Positions 34,828 through 46,275 of a stretch of 64,000 nt of DNA are shown piece after piece (the first letter of the stretch is position 1; the number at the start of each line of letters is the position of its first letter). This DNA comes from Vanessa cardui (taxonomy: Eukaryota > Arthropoda > Insecta > Lepidoptera > Nymphalidae), in contig NC_061124.1 of the NCBI RefSeq assembly GCF_905220365.1, positions 15,006,501 to 15,070,500 of the forward strand. Reading direction: 5' to 3'. The notes under the pieces were generated by a model. It searched no databases. It was not told the origin of the DNA and worked only from the letters and a program-made list of their open reading frames with translations. The translations under genes were made by a program, and so were the position numbers.

Positions 34828-35267
34828 ATAGGCTATTTGACAATGCAAAAAATAAATTTTGAATTATGGTATATTATGAGTTTAAAAATGGTTATTTACT
34901 AACGGAAGTTGAAAATAATACTTAATTTATTCAAAAATCCATAAATAAAAAAGCATTTTTTTAAACGTTTGTCACGTGACACAACACGCTCCTGATTGGC
35001 CGGGATTATGATGAAGTCACTTTCTTGTAAACTTTGCTATTGTACTATATGTACCATAGATTAAAATACAGGAAAGTGACGTCACCGACCCCATTGCAGC
35101 GCCATATCGTTCAAGTAGCGTTTTTGCGCGCTATTTAAATATGGAATTTTTAATGTGTTATTTTTCGGCAAACATGTGTTAGAAATAAAAAACACAACTT
35201 TTACTGGGTTCCTTAACTTCTACTAAATAATATAAAATGGATTTTAAAAACCAGTCAAATAGCCTAT
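34828..35267. mobile_element. MITE copy 1 (TIR ATAGGCTATTTG, 440 bp)
   Basis: Begins ATAGGCTATTTG and ends CAAATAGCCTAT, an exact 12-bp terminal inverted repeat. The interior aligns along its length with 51145-51590, including atgagtttaaaaatggttat, ttgtcacgtgacacaa, gattggccgg and gtgacgtcaccgaccccatt. No ORF or transposase. No clear target-site duplication at this copy. Confidence 0.88.
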
Positions 35268-35809
35268 TATGTGACATTAACAAGCTGTTAAATAAGGTTT
35301 ATTTTGTACCATAAGTTTTATTTCATTAACCAAGATACACAATCAGAGATCGCGTCATATTGTAATGAAATAGTTAATCCTTATCAGAAACATTAACATA
35401 ATTTTAATCAAGCGTAATTTGAAGCAGTAGTTTCTGCTATACTGTTGTGATTTCATTACCATATCATAATATTATTCCACATCATGCTATATTGTTGTAT
35501 TGGATTTGGTAAGTCTGGTTAAATATAACTTAGTAGTATCTTACCAAGTGGTAATTTGTGTTTGAAGATCTTGGTGAGTACCACCCCTCCACAGCATCGT
35601 TATAAATAATAGCTGTTGGTTTTGATTCTATTCGGGGAAAATAAAAAGTATTATTTTCTACAATAGCATTGCCACCCATCAGTGGAATTTTAAGTATCCA
35701 GTGACCCAAAGACACACATAAATAAAATTAAAAAAAAATATGTTATTATGATTTCATTTGATCAAATCAAATAAATAAATATACATAATTCAAGTCAAGA
35801 TCAATTTGA
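35268..35809. other. Intergenic, unassigned
   Basis: The 61-codon frame at 35530-35715 has no motif; nothing called. Confidence 0.4.
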
Positions 35810-36092
35810 TAGAGTGGATGTGGTTTGAACGCGTGCATTTTAACCTATGATTGCGGGTTCAAACCCAGGCAAGCACCACTAAATATTCATGTGCTTAATT
35901 TGTGATTTTAATTCATCTCGTGCTCAGCGGTGAAGATAAACATCGTGAGGAAACCTACATGTGTCTAATTTCATAGAAATGTGTATTCCATTGGAATAAC
36001 GTGGTGGAATATGTTCCAAACCGCCTCCTCAAAGGGAGAGGAGGCCTTAGCTCAGCAGTGGGAAATTTACAGGCTGTTGTTGTTGTTGTTTT
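35810..36092 (+). mobile_element. SINE-A with (GTT)n tail
   Basis: B box gcgggttcaaacccaggcaa intact; body aattcatctcgtgctcagcg; tail cagcagtgggaaatttacag then GTTGTTGTTGTT. The A-box region is diverged. Confidence 0.85.
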
Positions 36093-36311
36093 GTTGATAA
36101 AATACGTAACAGTATTAACATAAAATAACTGTTGCTTGAAAAACAATTAACAGTCATAGTGAAGGTTTTACACGAATGTTATAGAATAGCGATATCGTTC
36201 GTCATAAACGTAGCTGTAACGTTTGGCGCGAAGGAAGCGCTTTCGCGTAATTTTAGTATATTTATAATGTTTATATAATGGAATATTATTTATGTAAGAT
36301 TTTTATAAATT

Positions 36312-36545
36312 ACTAGCGACAGCACCCCGCGTTTACAGGGCAATACTGAAACTAAATGTACTTCATAATTTGTTTATTTACGACATCACATTAGGAACTT
36401 CTAAAATTATCAGTGTTTCTATATTGTATGGACAATAATATTATATACAAGAACCTTCCTAACGAATCACGTAATCTATTAAAAAAATCCGCATAAAAAA
36501 GTTGCGTAATTTTACAGATCTAAATAATCAAAATTAAGTTACCAT
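36312..36545 (+). repeat. Rep-D copy
   Basis: actagcgacagcaccccgcg, gggcaatactgaaactaaat, acgacatcacattaggaact. End eroded. Confidence 0.72.
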
Positions 36546-36914
36546 ACAAGTCATAGTGCCTTGAAGAATGCTACATATTCACGTTTCAACATTTAACCTT
36601 GGTGAGAAAAATTAAGGTAAGGGAGGCAATAAGACGTCGTATGACATATATTATTTATGTAATAATACTAAAGTAAGGTTCATATCACACATGTGATATG
36701 AGTGGCTGCAGTGATAATATAACGTGACCGTCCTAAAGAATATACACTCCAAACAGGACAGTAACTGTTGGATTACAAAAAAGGTAACTTTTTAGTTAAT
36801 CAGGACTTATGTTCAATATTCTCGAAATTTTTGAAATTTTCCTAGTTTTCGCGAGGAGTAAGTTCTTTCTAGATATTAAAAAAAAAAACAAATGAAATTT
36901 TGATAACAATCTTA

Positions 36915-37090
36915 CTGAGATGGCTCATCGGTTGAAAAGGATGAATCTTAACTTAACTCAGCCATTCACCATCGAATTTTCATAGGCTTAAATCTGTTTA
37001 TTCATCTCGTGTCAAATTATTCATAAGTCATCATCAAAGGAAGAGAAGGTCTTAGCCCAACTGTGGAGCACGTACAGGCTGTTAGTTTAC
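36915..37090 (+). mobile_element. SINE-A, degenerate
   Basis: tgagatggctcatcggttga, then ggtcttagcccaactgtgga and gtacaggctgttag; the middle is largely lost. Confidence 0.6.
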
Positions 37091-37838
37091 TTTGACTTAT
37101 ACATAAAAAAAAACCTATAAATCCTTCACTTTCATCGCACTTAAAAGACTAGACTTCAACAAATAAATATTTGATTCAATATCAAAGAAAATATTTATCT
37201 ATCACAATCACAGCAACGAATTAGAAATACCACTGTTATTAAATTGTTAAGTCTTCTTAATAAAGTGCTCTCTTGTTCCACACACGAAGTCACCCGTTTC
37301 CTTTAACGGGCAATTTTTATTTTTATATCTCTCTCAACGAAATTAAATTACTAGAGTGGAGCGCTGCCATCTCGTAATATTATTGTTATTGCCAACTCGA
37401 ATTCAATAAAAAGACGTGACAAGTATCAAATGGATATAAGATACAGTTAGGAAGGATATACCTACTTCGTGGGAACATATTATTTGTCTTAAATAAGAAA
37501 TATCTGACATTTCATGAATGACAAGTGACTTCACTTTCTCGGTGATGAAAAATCTAATTCAAATTGTAATATGTGAATTTGGATTCGATGGACCGATTAT
37601 GAAGGATATTAAGTGATATTAGTGACAGCAAAATTAACAGAGGTCGCTTAGATATGGAGTGATTACCGTTACCTGATAGCTACATATTGGCCGTAGATTC
37701 AGAAGGTTCTTAGAATCAAACTTAGTGACTATTAAAACAATTTGGAATGTTCTGATAAATTCTTTCGTTTGTGACGGACATTAGTGCTTGAGATTGAGAG
37801 ATAATTATTATATTATAATAATGAGCAGTAGTGGTATG
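37091..37838. other. Intergenic, unassigned
   Basis: No shared repeat and no coding signal. Confidence 0.4.
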
Positions 37839-38150
37839 AAGCGAGATGGTCAAGTGTTTTAAACGCGTACATTTTAACCAATGATTGCGGGTTCAAACCC
37901 AGGCAAGCACCACTGAATATTCGTGTGCTTAATTTGTGTTTACAATTCATCTCATTCTCGGCGGTGAAGGAAAACATCTCGAGGAAACCTGCATGTGTCA
38001 AATTTCATAGAAATTCTGCCACATGTGTATTCCACCAACACGCATTGGAACAGCGTTGTGGAATATGTTCCAAACCTTCTCTTCAAAGGGAAAGAAGGCC
38101 TTTAGCCCAGCAGTGGGAAATTCACAGGCTGTCGTTGTTGTTGTTGCTGT
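37839..38150 (+). mobile_element. SINE-A, well preserved
   Basis: gcgagatggtcaagtgtttt, B box gcgggttcaaacccaggcaa, body through ctcattctcggcggtgaagg, tail agcagtgggaaattcacagg and (GTT)n. Open frames over it (37925-38275) are not genes. Confidence 0.86.
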
Positions 38151-39317
38151 GCATATTTGCACACAAACATTATGCTACTAATATTGGTTACAAAGACATA
38201 CTGACCTTTTTGATCTTATGGCTAACTTTTTCGGCCATACGCCATGTATACTATATACCAATACCCCATTACTAAGATTTCTTCATTTAAATAATGAAAT
38301 GTGAATTAATTTTCCTGTTTAAGAACCAAAATTGTTGATGTTGAAGGAAACTGATAAAAAAAAGCATTTAAGTACAAGGTTGAAGTGTTTTTATCTAATC
38401 GACAAATTAAATAAAATCGATTACTGCCGATTTATTATATTACAACCAATAGAAATAGCTCCCTATCGCGCCATTCGACGCTATTCGTCACTATAGATTC
38501 TCTCAACCCGAGAAAGCAAGTGCATGTAAATCGACGTATCAAATTGACGAATATATTAGGCCATATGATATTACAAGTTATTATGTTTGCGAAAATAGCA
38601 TATTCACATAAGGAATAAATATTGATAATTTGGGATAGCATACTTAGTTCGGATGTGATCGGTTTTACGAATTTTGCCGATGCGACATCTAAGTTGTGTC
38701 GTACTATACGTAATAATTTCGTTGTACCCAGTTCTTGTACTCGTTGAATTGAGACTAGTTGTTGACTTTTATCCATTGTTTAAAAACATATCGTCTGGTT
38801 TGTTACAATTACATTTATGTATGCGTATTGTATGTATATTTCTATTTGATGTGAGTATTACATTCGTTATTTTTACGAGAGTATAATCAGCAAACAACGA
38901 TCTGACAACAATAAGAGGATAATAAAATGAGATGTGATTTATAGGTACATTCACACACACAGGTACATTGACAAATGGACAAAACATACGTGATATGACG
39001 TCATAGATGACATGAATAGAAAAATTAATAAATCCAACTTAAACTAAGATTTTTTAAATAATTAGTCAATATATTAGTTCACATTGTGCCATGAATGCTA
39101 GTAGAACAAAAATTTGAAAAGCACTCCTATGACCAGTGGAGGCAATACGAGGTATTAAACTTTCAAAAAAGATTTGTGAATTATTATTCTAAGGTTCAAG
39201 CGTTTCAACACCGAACACCATAGAGGCATAATTTGATCTTGAAAACTAAAATTTGTAACATTTAGACGCTTCAGCCTATAGCTTGGCAGATCTGGCTCTT
39301 AATGCTGCTTCCTTAAT
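38151..39317. other. Intergenic, unassigned
   Basis: Frames at 38435-38776 and 38674-38886 overlap on opposite strands without motif; not called. Confidence 0.4.
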
Positions 39318-39910
39318 ATGAGATGGACTTTTGCGCTAGTAGGTAGAGACTCTCTTTGGGATGTTTTTAACAGAGTAGGAATACTCACTGTTACGTTGCA
39401 ATATATTTATAACAATATTATGTATATTTACAGTGTCCACTTTGTTAAAATCAGTGACAATCATTGTAAATGCACTAGAAGTAAGGATAAGCTTATAACG
39501 CCAAGTTTCCGAATCGGCAAAGTCAGTAAATCTTTCTTGGGGCAAGGAATCCGTTTCTATACTAAAATTCCGCAGATAATTTATAACTTTGCCGTTTTGT
39601 AAATTCAAATCGTTTATAAAAAATACATTGGTAGAAAAAAGGTATACTATTCAATACAAGATTTTGTAGTTGCTAAACAAGTGTGGAATTAATAACTGTT
39701 GACTTCCAGGCATGATTTATTAATTTAAATAATTGTATTAACTAACATGACTTTGTATTTTTTAAATGTTGAAAAAGAGTAACTACTGAGTTTTTTGCCA
39801 GTTCTTCTCGGTAGAATCTACTTTCCGAACCGGTGGTAGCTTCACTTGTTAAATGATGATACAAAAGTGTTTGTAAAAACCTATTGAATAAAGTTTATTT
39901 TGATTTTGAA
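39318..39910 (+). mobile_element. LINE-J fragment: ORF2 C-terminus plus 3' UTR
   Basis: The plus strand encodes GILTVTLQYIYNNIMYIYS, RSKDKLITPSFRIGKVSKSF and LGQGIRFYTKIPQ, the C-terminal tail of the LINE-J ORF2. It is followed by ~300 bp of 3' UTR and the common terminus ending ataaagtttattttgattt. Together with 17895-18245 this forms a subfamily distinct from 52262-54065. Confidence 0.82.
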
Positions 39911-41849
39911 AACATATAGCGTTCCACGATGTATTCCGTCCTCATTCCCAGTAAACCTGTTAGGCCATCAGATCACTTACAATTACAACGACTAAATCCA
40001 TAACCTAAAAATATTTTTAAAAACGAGTAAGATGATTGATTCTTAAGTTATTCTTAAATTGAGAAGTGAGGATAAATAATTTGATTTTGATGTTTGATTT
40101 ATGAAAAGAGCAATCAATCTCTCAATTTCAATCAGATTTACATTTAGTATAACAAAAAAATTATTAAAGATTATGAAGACGACTTTTGGAATATCAATAT
40201 TATTTTCGGTATTTCTATATTTTCTCTCTATAGTCTCAACTTCAAATCCAAAAAGTAGGTAGTAACATTTTTCTGTAAATAAATTTTCAGTTCAAGAGTT
40301 CAAAAACTAAGAAATAAACCATCAGTTATTTATGAATAAACTCACGTTCAATCACAAATATAACAAAACTTCTAAAGTAGTTAAAACTTTATTAACTCAA
40401 AACACATATATATTTACTTAATTTCGTTGACGAGAAACTATTTTAAAACCAAATAAAAATCGTAGAAAATCTGTTTTGAACTTATCTATCTTTTAATAGA
40501 ATACGTAGGAAATGAATACCTTGAAACGGGCTAAAATATATCTTGCACATTCATCGAAAAGGCATCGTATAGAAGCACCTGTCTTTCATTAGTTTTATGT
40601 ACATGAAAAGCACTATTGATCAGAAACTTTGGAGTACGCGAATCATCCATAGCTCTTTCAGTTAAAAAATATTGGCAAAAGTTCCGCTTGGTATTGAAAG
40701 TAAAGCAGTATAGCAGCGAAGTTTTTAGACGAGTTCAAACGACGAAATTTAAAATAACATCCGAAATTCAGATTGAAGCACCTGAATTTCATGTGAAAAT
40801 GTATGTTTCAAAAAGTAAAAGCAACGCGGAAAACATTTCAATTTTGTAGCATATTCTTCTTTGGTATAAAATATAGATTCCAATTTCACGGTGAACCGAT
40901 GCATCTAAGCAAGTTTGTTGAAAGATTTTGAATTAAAATCATTTCTTTCAAGGTAGATCATACAAATCTTCACCCAATTTTAACCACCAGTGTGCAAAAG
41001 TTTTAGTTGAACGATCAGTACGTCGCGTCGATGCGAAAGATATAATACGAATCACAAAAAGTGTAAAGCCAATTTGAATGGACATTTTATAAGACCCTTC
41101 TATAAATAAATTAATAATAATTAAACTTTATTGACAACCAATTTTTATTTATTACAGTAGTGCAGTGCTAATTTCTGAACCGTGCATCACAACTCATTTT
41201 CTGTTCAAAGCAAAATATATTTTAAGGCGTTACTTAAGGCTAATATTATTAAGTGAATGCTTGAGCGCGTGTTTTGCATGTTACTGACAATAAAATTTTT
41301 CTGAATTCCTGCCTTGAGATTAAAGTGATTTTATTTTATCAACAACACAAATATCAAGAAGTGCATCAACCAAATATGGCTATGGTATTATTTGTAGCCG
41401 TTTATTAAAGGTTGATGTATAAAACGACTTCATTTCAGGGTACGATAAATTCATACGCCAGTTGTATTTGATGACGAATTTGTTCTGCAAACAAACAATT
41501 AAGGACTTCTTAAGTCAGTTTAATAAATTGCTACATTTTTTTTTCTTTTGCACTTTCGTTTCATGAACATAACTCAACAAGATTATATTTATTATTTATT
41601 TTTTATTTATAGGTTTAGGACAATAAACTAGCTGGTTGTCGGGTCTCCGTTCCCGTGACTTTAAGCCTCAAAATTCAAGTTCTTACATGGTTTAGTTATC
41701 TTTGTATATAAGCGTATGTCGTGGTATTGTAGTTTCTATATGGATGGATATATTACTTTTTTTTAAAGACGATTTTGCATGCTTGTCCATCAAAGTTAAA
41801 AAATAAAAATATAGTCCAAGTGTTTGACCTCAATCAAAGCATCTATATA
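39911..41849. other. Long intergenic stretch, unassigned
   Basis: The 77-codon frame at 40616-40849 has no motif. No shared repeat was recognised here. Confidence 0.45.
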
Positions 41850-42155
41850 ACAACAACAACAACAACAGCCCGTAAATTCCCACTGCTGGGCTAAAGGCCT
41901 CCTCTCCCTTTGAGGAGAAGGTTTGGAACATATTCCACAACGCTGTTCCAATGCGGGTTGGTGGAATACACGTGTGGCACAATTTCTATGAAATTTGTCA
42001 CATGCAGGTTTCCTCACGATGTTTTCCTTCACCGCTGAGCACGAGATGAATTATAAAGACAAATTAAGCACATGAATCAGCGGTACTCGCCTGGGTTTGA
42101 ATCCGCAATCATCGGTTAAGATGCACGCGTTCTAACCACTAGACCATCAGAGTCG
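41850..42155 (-). mobile_element. SINE-A, well preserved
   Basis: (CAA)n at 41850-41865 is the tail; then cagcccgtaaattcccactg, up to a head ending gaccatcagagtcgag. B box on the minus strand cggattcaaacccagg. Confidence 0.86.
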
Positions 42156-42544
42156 AGATCTATATGAGGATATAAGCAAAACGACGAATTTGACACGCCT
42201 TCGAAAACTTCTCGAATGTTCTAGAACGTATTGATCATTGACAAAACGAATTAAATATTCTTACATTCATAAAAGCAATCGCATAACCAACAACTTATGA
42301 GGCTTTGGGTATATCGTTCTAAATGTAATTAGGACCCGTCAACCCACAGCGTCACTCGACCACTTCTCATGACAAGGGTCACTTACAATGTGATTACATT
42401 AGCCGATGACAGAAATGAAGGCTTTTCCATGTCCTTTATTACTTCATCGGGCTAACCATCTACCTGACGTAATAGCTTCCTTGCTATACCAACTCTTTAC
42501 AGACTCTGAAAGTATGGGAGAGTGTTAAGGATCTATAGCGCTAG

Positions 42545-42711
42545 TTTACGGGCTGCCTAGTGATGTAAAAGTCGCAGGATCGACCTTTGGGTTATTGTCG
42601 TTCCTACTCTACACACACAATGATACACAAGTGATAAGCCCAAAAGGAGTGGTGAAGGGAAATATTAGTAATTGCTTCATTAGTTTGTGGCAGTGCTAGT
42701 ATTCCTTAATC
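42545..42711 (+). repeat. Possible SINE-like repeat, third type
   Basis: acgggctgcctagtgatgta and gtcgcaggatcgacctttgg look like a tRNA-derived head; ccaaaaggagtggtgaaggg follows. A single copy here; recognition is from memory only. Confidence 0.4.
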
Positions 42712-42895
42712 TAGATATATGTACTGACAATATAAATGTGAAAGTAACTATGTCCGTCTGTCTGTCTGTTGCTCTTTCACTATCAAACCTGTGAACCGAA
42801 TTTGACAAAATTCACTTCAAGGAAGGACATAGAATACAGGTCAAGTCGACAACCAACCACTAAAAAGTAAGCAAAACCGCGGGTAACAACTAGTA
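42712..42895 (+). repeat. Rep-F copy
   Basis: acaatataaatgtgaaagta, (TCTG)n at ~42755-42770, gaaccgaatttgacaaaatt, aaggaaggacatagaata. The related copy is at 45035-45200. Confidence 0.65.
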
Positions 42896-43257
42896 ATAAA
42901 TATTTTCAACAATCAGTGTGGTGAACAAAATACGGAACAGCTATGTCAGTGCAGCCAGATATAACTTACCGACATGCTCTTTGCAGTCGTGTAAAACCGC
43001 AGTCATAACAACACTGATAAATATGGGTAAAACTCTCAGATACAACCAACAGCTTCCAGTATTGTAAGCCATAAATCACGTTTTTATTCTGCCTTAAAGT
43101 TATATTTAAAGTACATGTATAACTAGTATATAGTATGACATACAAATATGACGAATGAAGGTGGTGGAAAATAAAACAGTTCTTTAAATTGTTTGAAAAT
43201 TGTTGTTGTTTGTCTATTGGGCATTTTATAAGGCATTGCTAATGCCTTGGAAATGAC

Positions 43258-43660
43258 TGTTAAGACATTATCAGTAGTTACTCTTAGTTAGTAACTAAAA
43301 AAGTTCGGTTCAAGGAAAGTATTGTTGTTATTGATAAATTACAGTGACTAAGTCCATGGGCCAACGTTATCTCTTAACATCAGCTGGCACATTTGAACGT
43401 CCAACTATTTTATAAAAAAAAGTTATATATATATATATATATATAGATGATGATATAGATGATGAGAAATCAGGGAACAATGGCTTAACAGCCAACTTTT
43501 TTTTATAAAATAGTTGGACGTTCAAATGTGCCAGCTGATGTTAAGAGATAACGTTGGCCCATGGACTTAGTCACTGTAATTTATCAATAACAACAATACT
43601 TTCCTTGAACCGAACTTTTTTAGTTACTAACTAAGAGCAACTACTGATAATGTCTTAACA
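43258..43660. repeat. Near-perfect 167-bp inverted repeat with 69-bp loop
   Basis: Arms 43258-43424 and 43494-43660 are reverse complements with one mismatch that I can find. The loop 43425-43493 starts with an (AT)n run. Left arm begins tgttaagacattatcagtag; right arm ends ctactgataatgtcttaaca. No ORF, and no target-site duplication at the flanks. Could be a recent foldback MITE, a hairpin-RNA locus or an inverted duplication. Confidence 0.95.
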
Positions 43661-44204
43661 TAATATATATATATAATAGAATTGGAACATCTGTATGTAA
43701 TATATATATATAACAAGCACTTTTTACTAAATGCTTTTAAAAAAAAAACATTTATTTCTGTTTTTGTCTGTTTGTTGCCAGCAAATTCACATTATTCTAT
43801 GTAACTAGTCTTTCTAATTTTATTTTAACACTACCTACTTTTTTTAATAATACAAATACTATTATTTTAAAAATATTTAAATAACATATATTATTTTTTA
43901 TTTCATTTCGTATATTTGTTTTTACCTTTGTTAAGTAAATAGCGTAATTCGTAGGTATTATATAGTATAGTATGTCCAGTGAAAGGTAAGCTTTATGGGT
44001 ATTTTATGATGAACGAGTAATATCCGCGAATTTGCATAAACGTGAGGTACGTGATAACTCTAAAGGTATGCGTCAAATCAAATCCTATGCGCGTATCTAC
44101 TAAGAGTTACACCTCTCACACTTGCAAAATAGGAACCTCCTACAAAACAAAAAACGATCTACCTGAAATATTCATACCTATCTGTGCCCGTAACTTGGTA
44201 CGCG
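43661..44204. other. Intergenic with AT microsatellites
   Basis: Short (TA)n runs at ~43664-43675 and 43699-43712; otherwise nothing recognised. Confidence 0.45.
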
Positions 44205-44425
44205 TTTGAAAGTTATTGTTGTAGCTAAGTATTTCCTTATTACGTCAGCTATTAATGAAAGACCAATGAAAATCTGTCCTGCCTATCCAGAGATTAGCAA
44301 GACAGAAAGGCAAAACTTGTAAAAATTGTAATTTTGGTATATATATCTTGTATACATATGTGTATATATGCATTAGGTAAAAATCGGTTATTTTAATATT
44401 ACAAACAGACACTAATCATTAAATA
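44205..44425 (+). repeat. Rep-G, RTE-like LINE 3' end
   Basis: cctatccagagattagcaag, attgtaattttggtatatat, tgtatacatatgtgtata, ggttattttaatattacaaa and cagacactaatc. Confidence 0.6.
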
Positions 44426-44499
44426 AGAAAGAACTCTGATAGTAATAATTGGCACCTTAATTAGCTGATCAATGATACGAAGTCACCCTCCTGTCCTTA

Positions 44500-44862
44500 C
44501 TCCATTTTTTTTCTCGATCGGCGCACCATCTCTTCTTCTCCCATACTTCTTACTTGGACGTCATGAGATGACGTCCAAGTAATATTCTTTCTGACCATAT
44601 CGTCTTTTACACAATCCAACCTTCGTTTTTTTTGCCCATTCCCTCTCTCTAAATCCATCCCCAACCATGCTCAAGACTTTCCTTATAACACGGTCCTCAT
44701 TCCTTATAATATGTCCATACTCTTACAACCGATTTCCACGTAGCTTCTCGGTTGCCGGTGCCACATTCAAACTTCCTCTATGTACTCATTCCTTACTCTA
44801 TTCATTCGTAACACCACACATTCTTCGCGGCATTTTCATGTCCTCAATGATATGAAGTCATT
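44500..44862 (-). pseudogene. RTE/Proto2-like LINE ORF2 C-terminal fragment
   Basis: The minus strand reads MKMPRRMCGVT, then a frameshifted stretch, RGSLNVAPATEKLRGNRL, YGHI and DRVIRKVLSMV. This follows the order MCGVTRxDRxRNExIRGSL, VxxxxEKxRxxRLxWYGHVxRR in the C-terminal part of RTE-type LINE proteins. Stops and frameshifts make it inactive. Confidence 0.72.
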
Positions 44863-45034
44863 TTAGAATATAATGCTTGGACCTCACATGCTTAAAACAT
44901 ACGATAACATTGCTAAAGAATAACTAAATGTGCATATATTGTAACCCATTCGCTTAATAAATAATTTATCAACCAAATAGTACTATTGATTGGATTGTAA
45001 TTAGTTTGTGACCTGATAGTCTGATGGTTTAATC

Positions 45035-45200
45035 AATACTAGTATTATATATGCAAAATTTAGTCTGTCTGTATAGCAATTGACCAAAATATTGAACTGA
45101 ATTTGATGCAATATATCATGCAAGCTTGAGCTCTAAGGAAAGACACAGACTATGTTTTATTTTGAGTGACAACTATACTAGTTGATTTTTAAGTAAAGAA
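45035..45200 (+). repeat. Rep-F copy
   Basis: actagtattatatatgcaaa, tctgtctgtatagcaattga, tgaactgaatttgatgcaa, gcttgagctctaaggaaaga. Confidence 0.6.
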
Positions 45201-45255
45201 GAACGTACAGTCTGTTTCAATAGAAACAGTTAAAAAGTGTCAAAAAAATAAATAA

Positions 45256-45650
45256 GACTAGCGATCCGCTCCGGACTCGCAAGGGTGCAATGCTGATACT
45301 AAATATATGGCAGTATTTTCTTGTTTCTTTACCTATATTATCCATGTATTATATGTATACAAAAAGCTTTTTTTTATGAGGTAGGTGACAAATGAGCATG
45401 AGACTCACCTGATGGAAAGTGACCACCCCCGCCCATGGACATCTGCAACACCAGCGGCCTGCAGGCGCGTTGCCAGCCTTTAAGGAAGGAGTACGCTCTT
45501 TTCTTGAAGGTTCCCATGTCGTATCAGCTCGGAAAAACCGCCGGCGGCTACCACTCAAATCACTCTATTTAAGAAAAAACCGGATCAAAATCCGTCGCGT
45601 TATTTTAAATCTCTTAGCCGACATATACTTTGTTTTATACTATGTAATGA
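45256..45650 (+). repeat. Rep-D copy interrupted by a Rep-E insertion
   Basis: 45256-45365 is the start of Rep-D (gactagcgatccgctccgga, gggtgcaatgctgatactaa). 45575-45650 is its end (ccggatcaaaatccgtcgcg, atactttgttttatactatg). The middle, 45366-~45574, is Rep-E, giving a relative age: Rep-D older. Confidence 0.78.
45370..45550 (+). repeat. Rep-E copy nested in Rep-D
   Basis: ggtaggtgacaaatgagcat, atggaaagtgaccacccccg, cctttaaggaaggagtacgc, ccatgtcgtatcagctcgga, aaaccgccggcgg. Confidence 0.8.
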
Positions 45651-46094
45651 TATAATGATAATGTAATGATAATTATAATCTTTAACGAATAACGAAAGAA
45701 ACGAAAGTGTAACTTAGATATTTTTGAAATTAATATCTATGTTCACTCCACACATAATGCAAGTAATGTTCTAAGAAGTGATCTTACGTCTACTGCGTCT
45801 TGAGTAAATTGTAATATCGCAATATTTGCATTTAGTTTGAGCTATCTCTCGCACTTCTTCGCCATTGTTACAGAATATATCCATACAACCATTTGTGGAT
45901 AATTTCAGATCAATCAAACTTAGATTGCCATATTGAATATAATCTACAGACAGACATACAGATTGTACATAATCTCAATTTGATTTAAGTATCCGTGCAA
46001 CAGATATTAATATTAAGATAGTAATATTAAATGTACAAAAGGGAATCAAAATAAATATCAATTTTAAAGTAGATAATTAAAAAATATAATTATT

Positions 46095-46275
46095 TTCAAA
46101 AGCAGGAGCAGGGGCTCACCTGATGGAAAGTGACTACCACCGCCCATGGAGATATGCAACACCAGGGGACTTGCAGGTGCGTTGCCGGCCTTTAAGAAAG
46201 GAGTACGCTCTTTTCTTGAAGGTTCCCATGTCGTATTGGTTTGGAAAAACCGCCGGCGGAAGCCTGTTCCACAAA
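46095..46275 (+). repeat. Rep-E copy
   Basis: tgatggaaagtgactaccac, gcaggtgcgttgccggcctt, taagaaaggagtacgctctt, aaaccgccggcggaagcc. Frames across it (46064-46336, minus) are repeat-derived. Confidence 0.8.

Noticed and set aside
37839..37910. tRNA gene at the SINE-A head
   Set aside because: Same head recurs in many copies with a common tRNA-unrelated body and (GTT)n tail, so it is a SINE.
43258..43660. CRISPR-like or satellite array
   Set aside because: Only two arms in inverted orientation, no spacers or repeat units.
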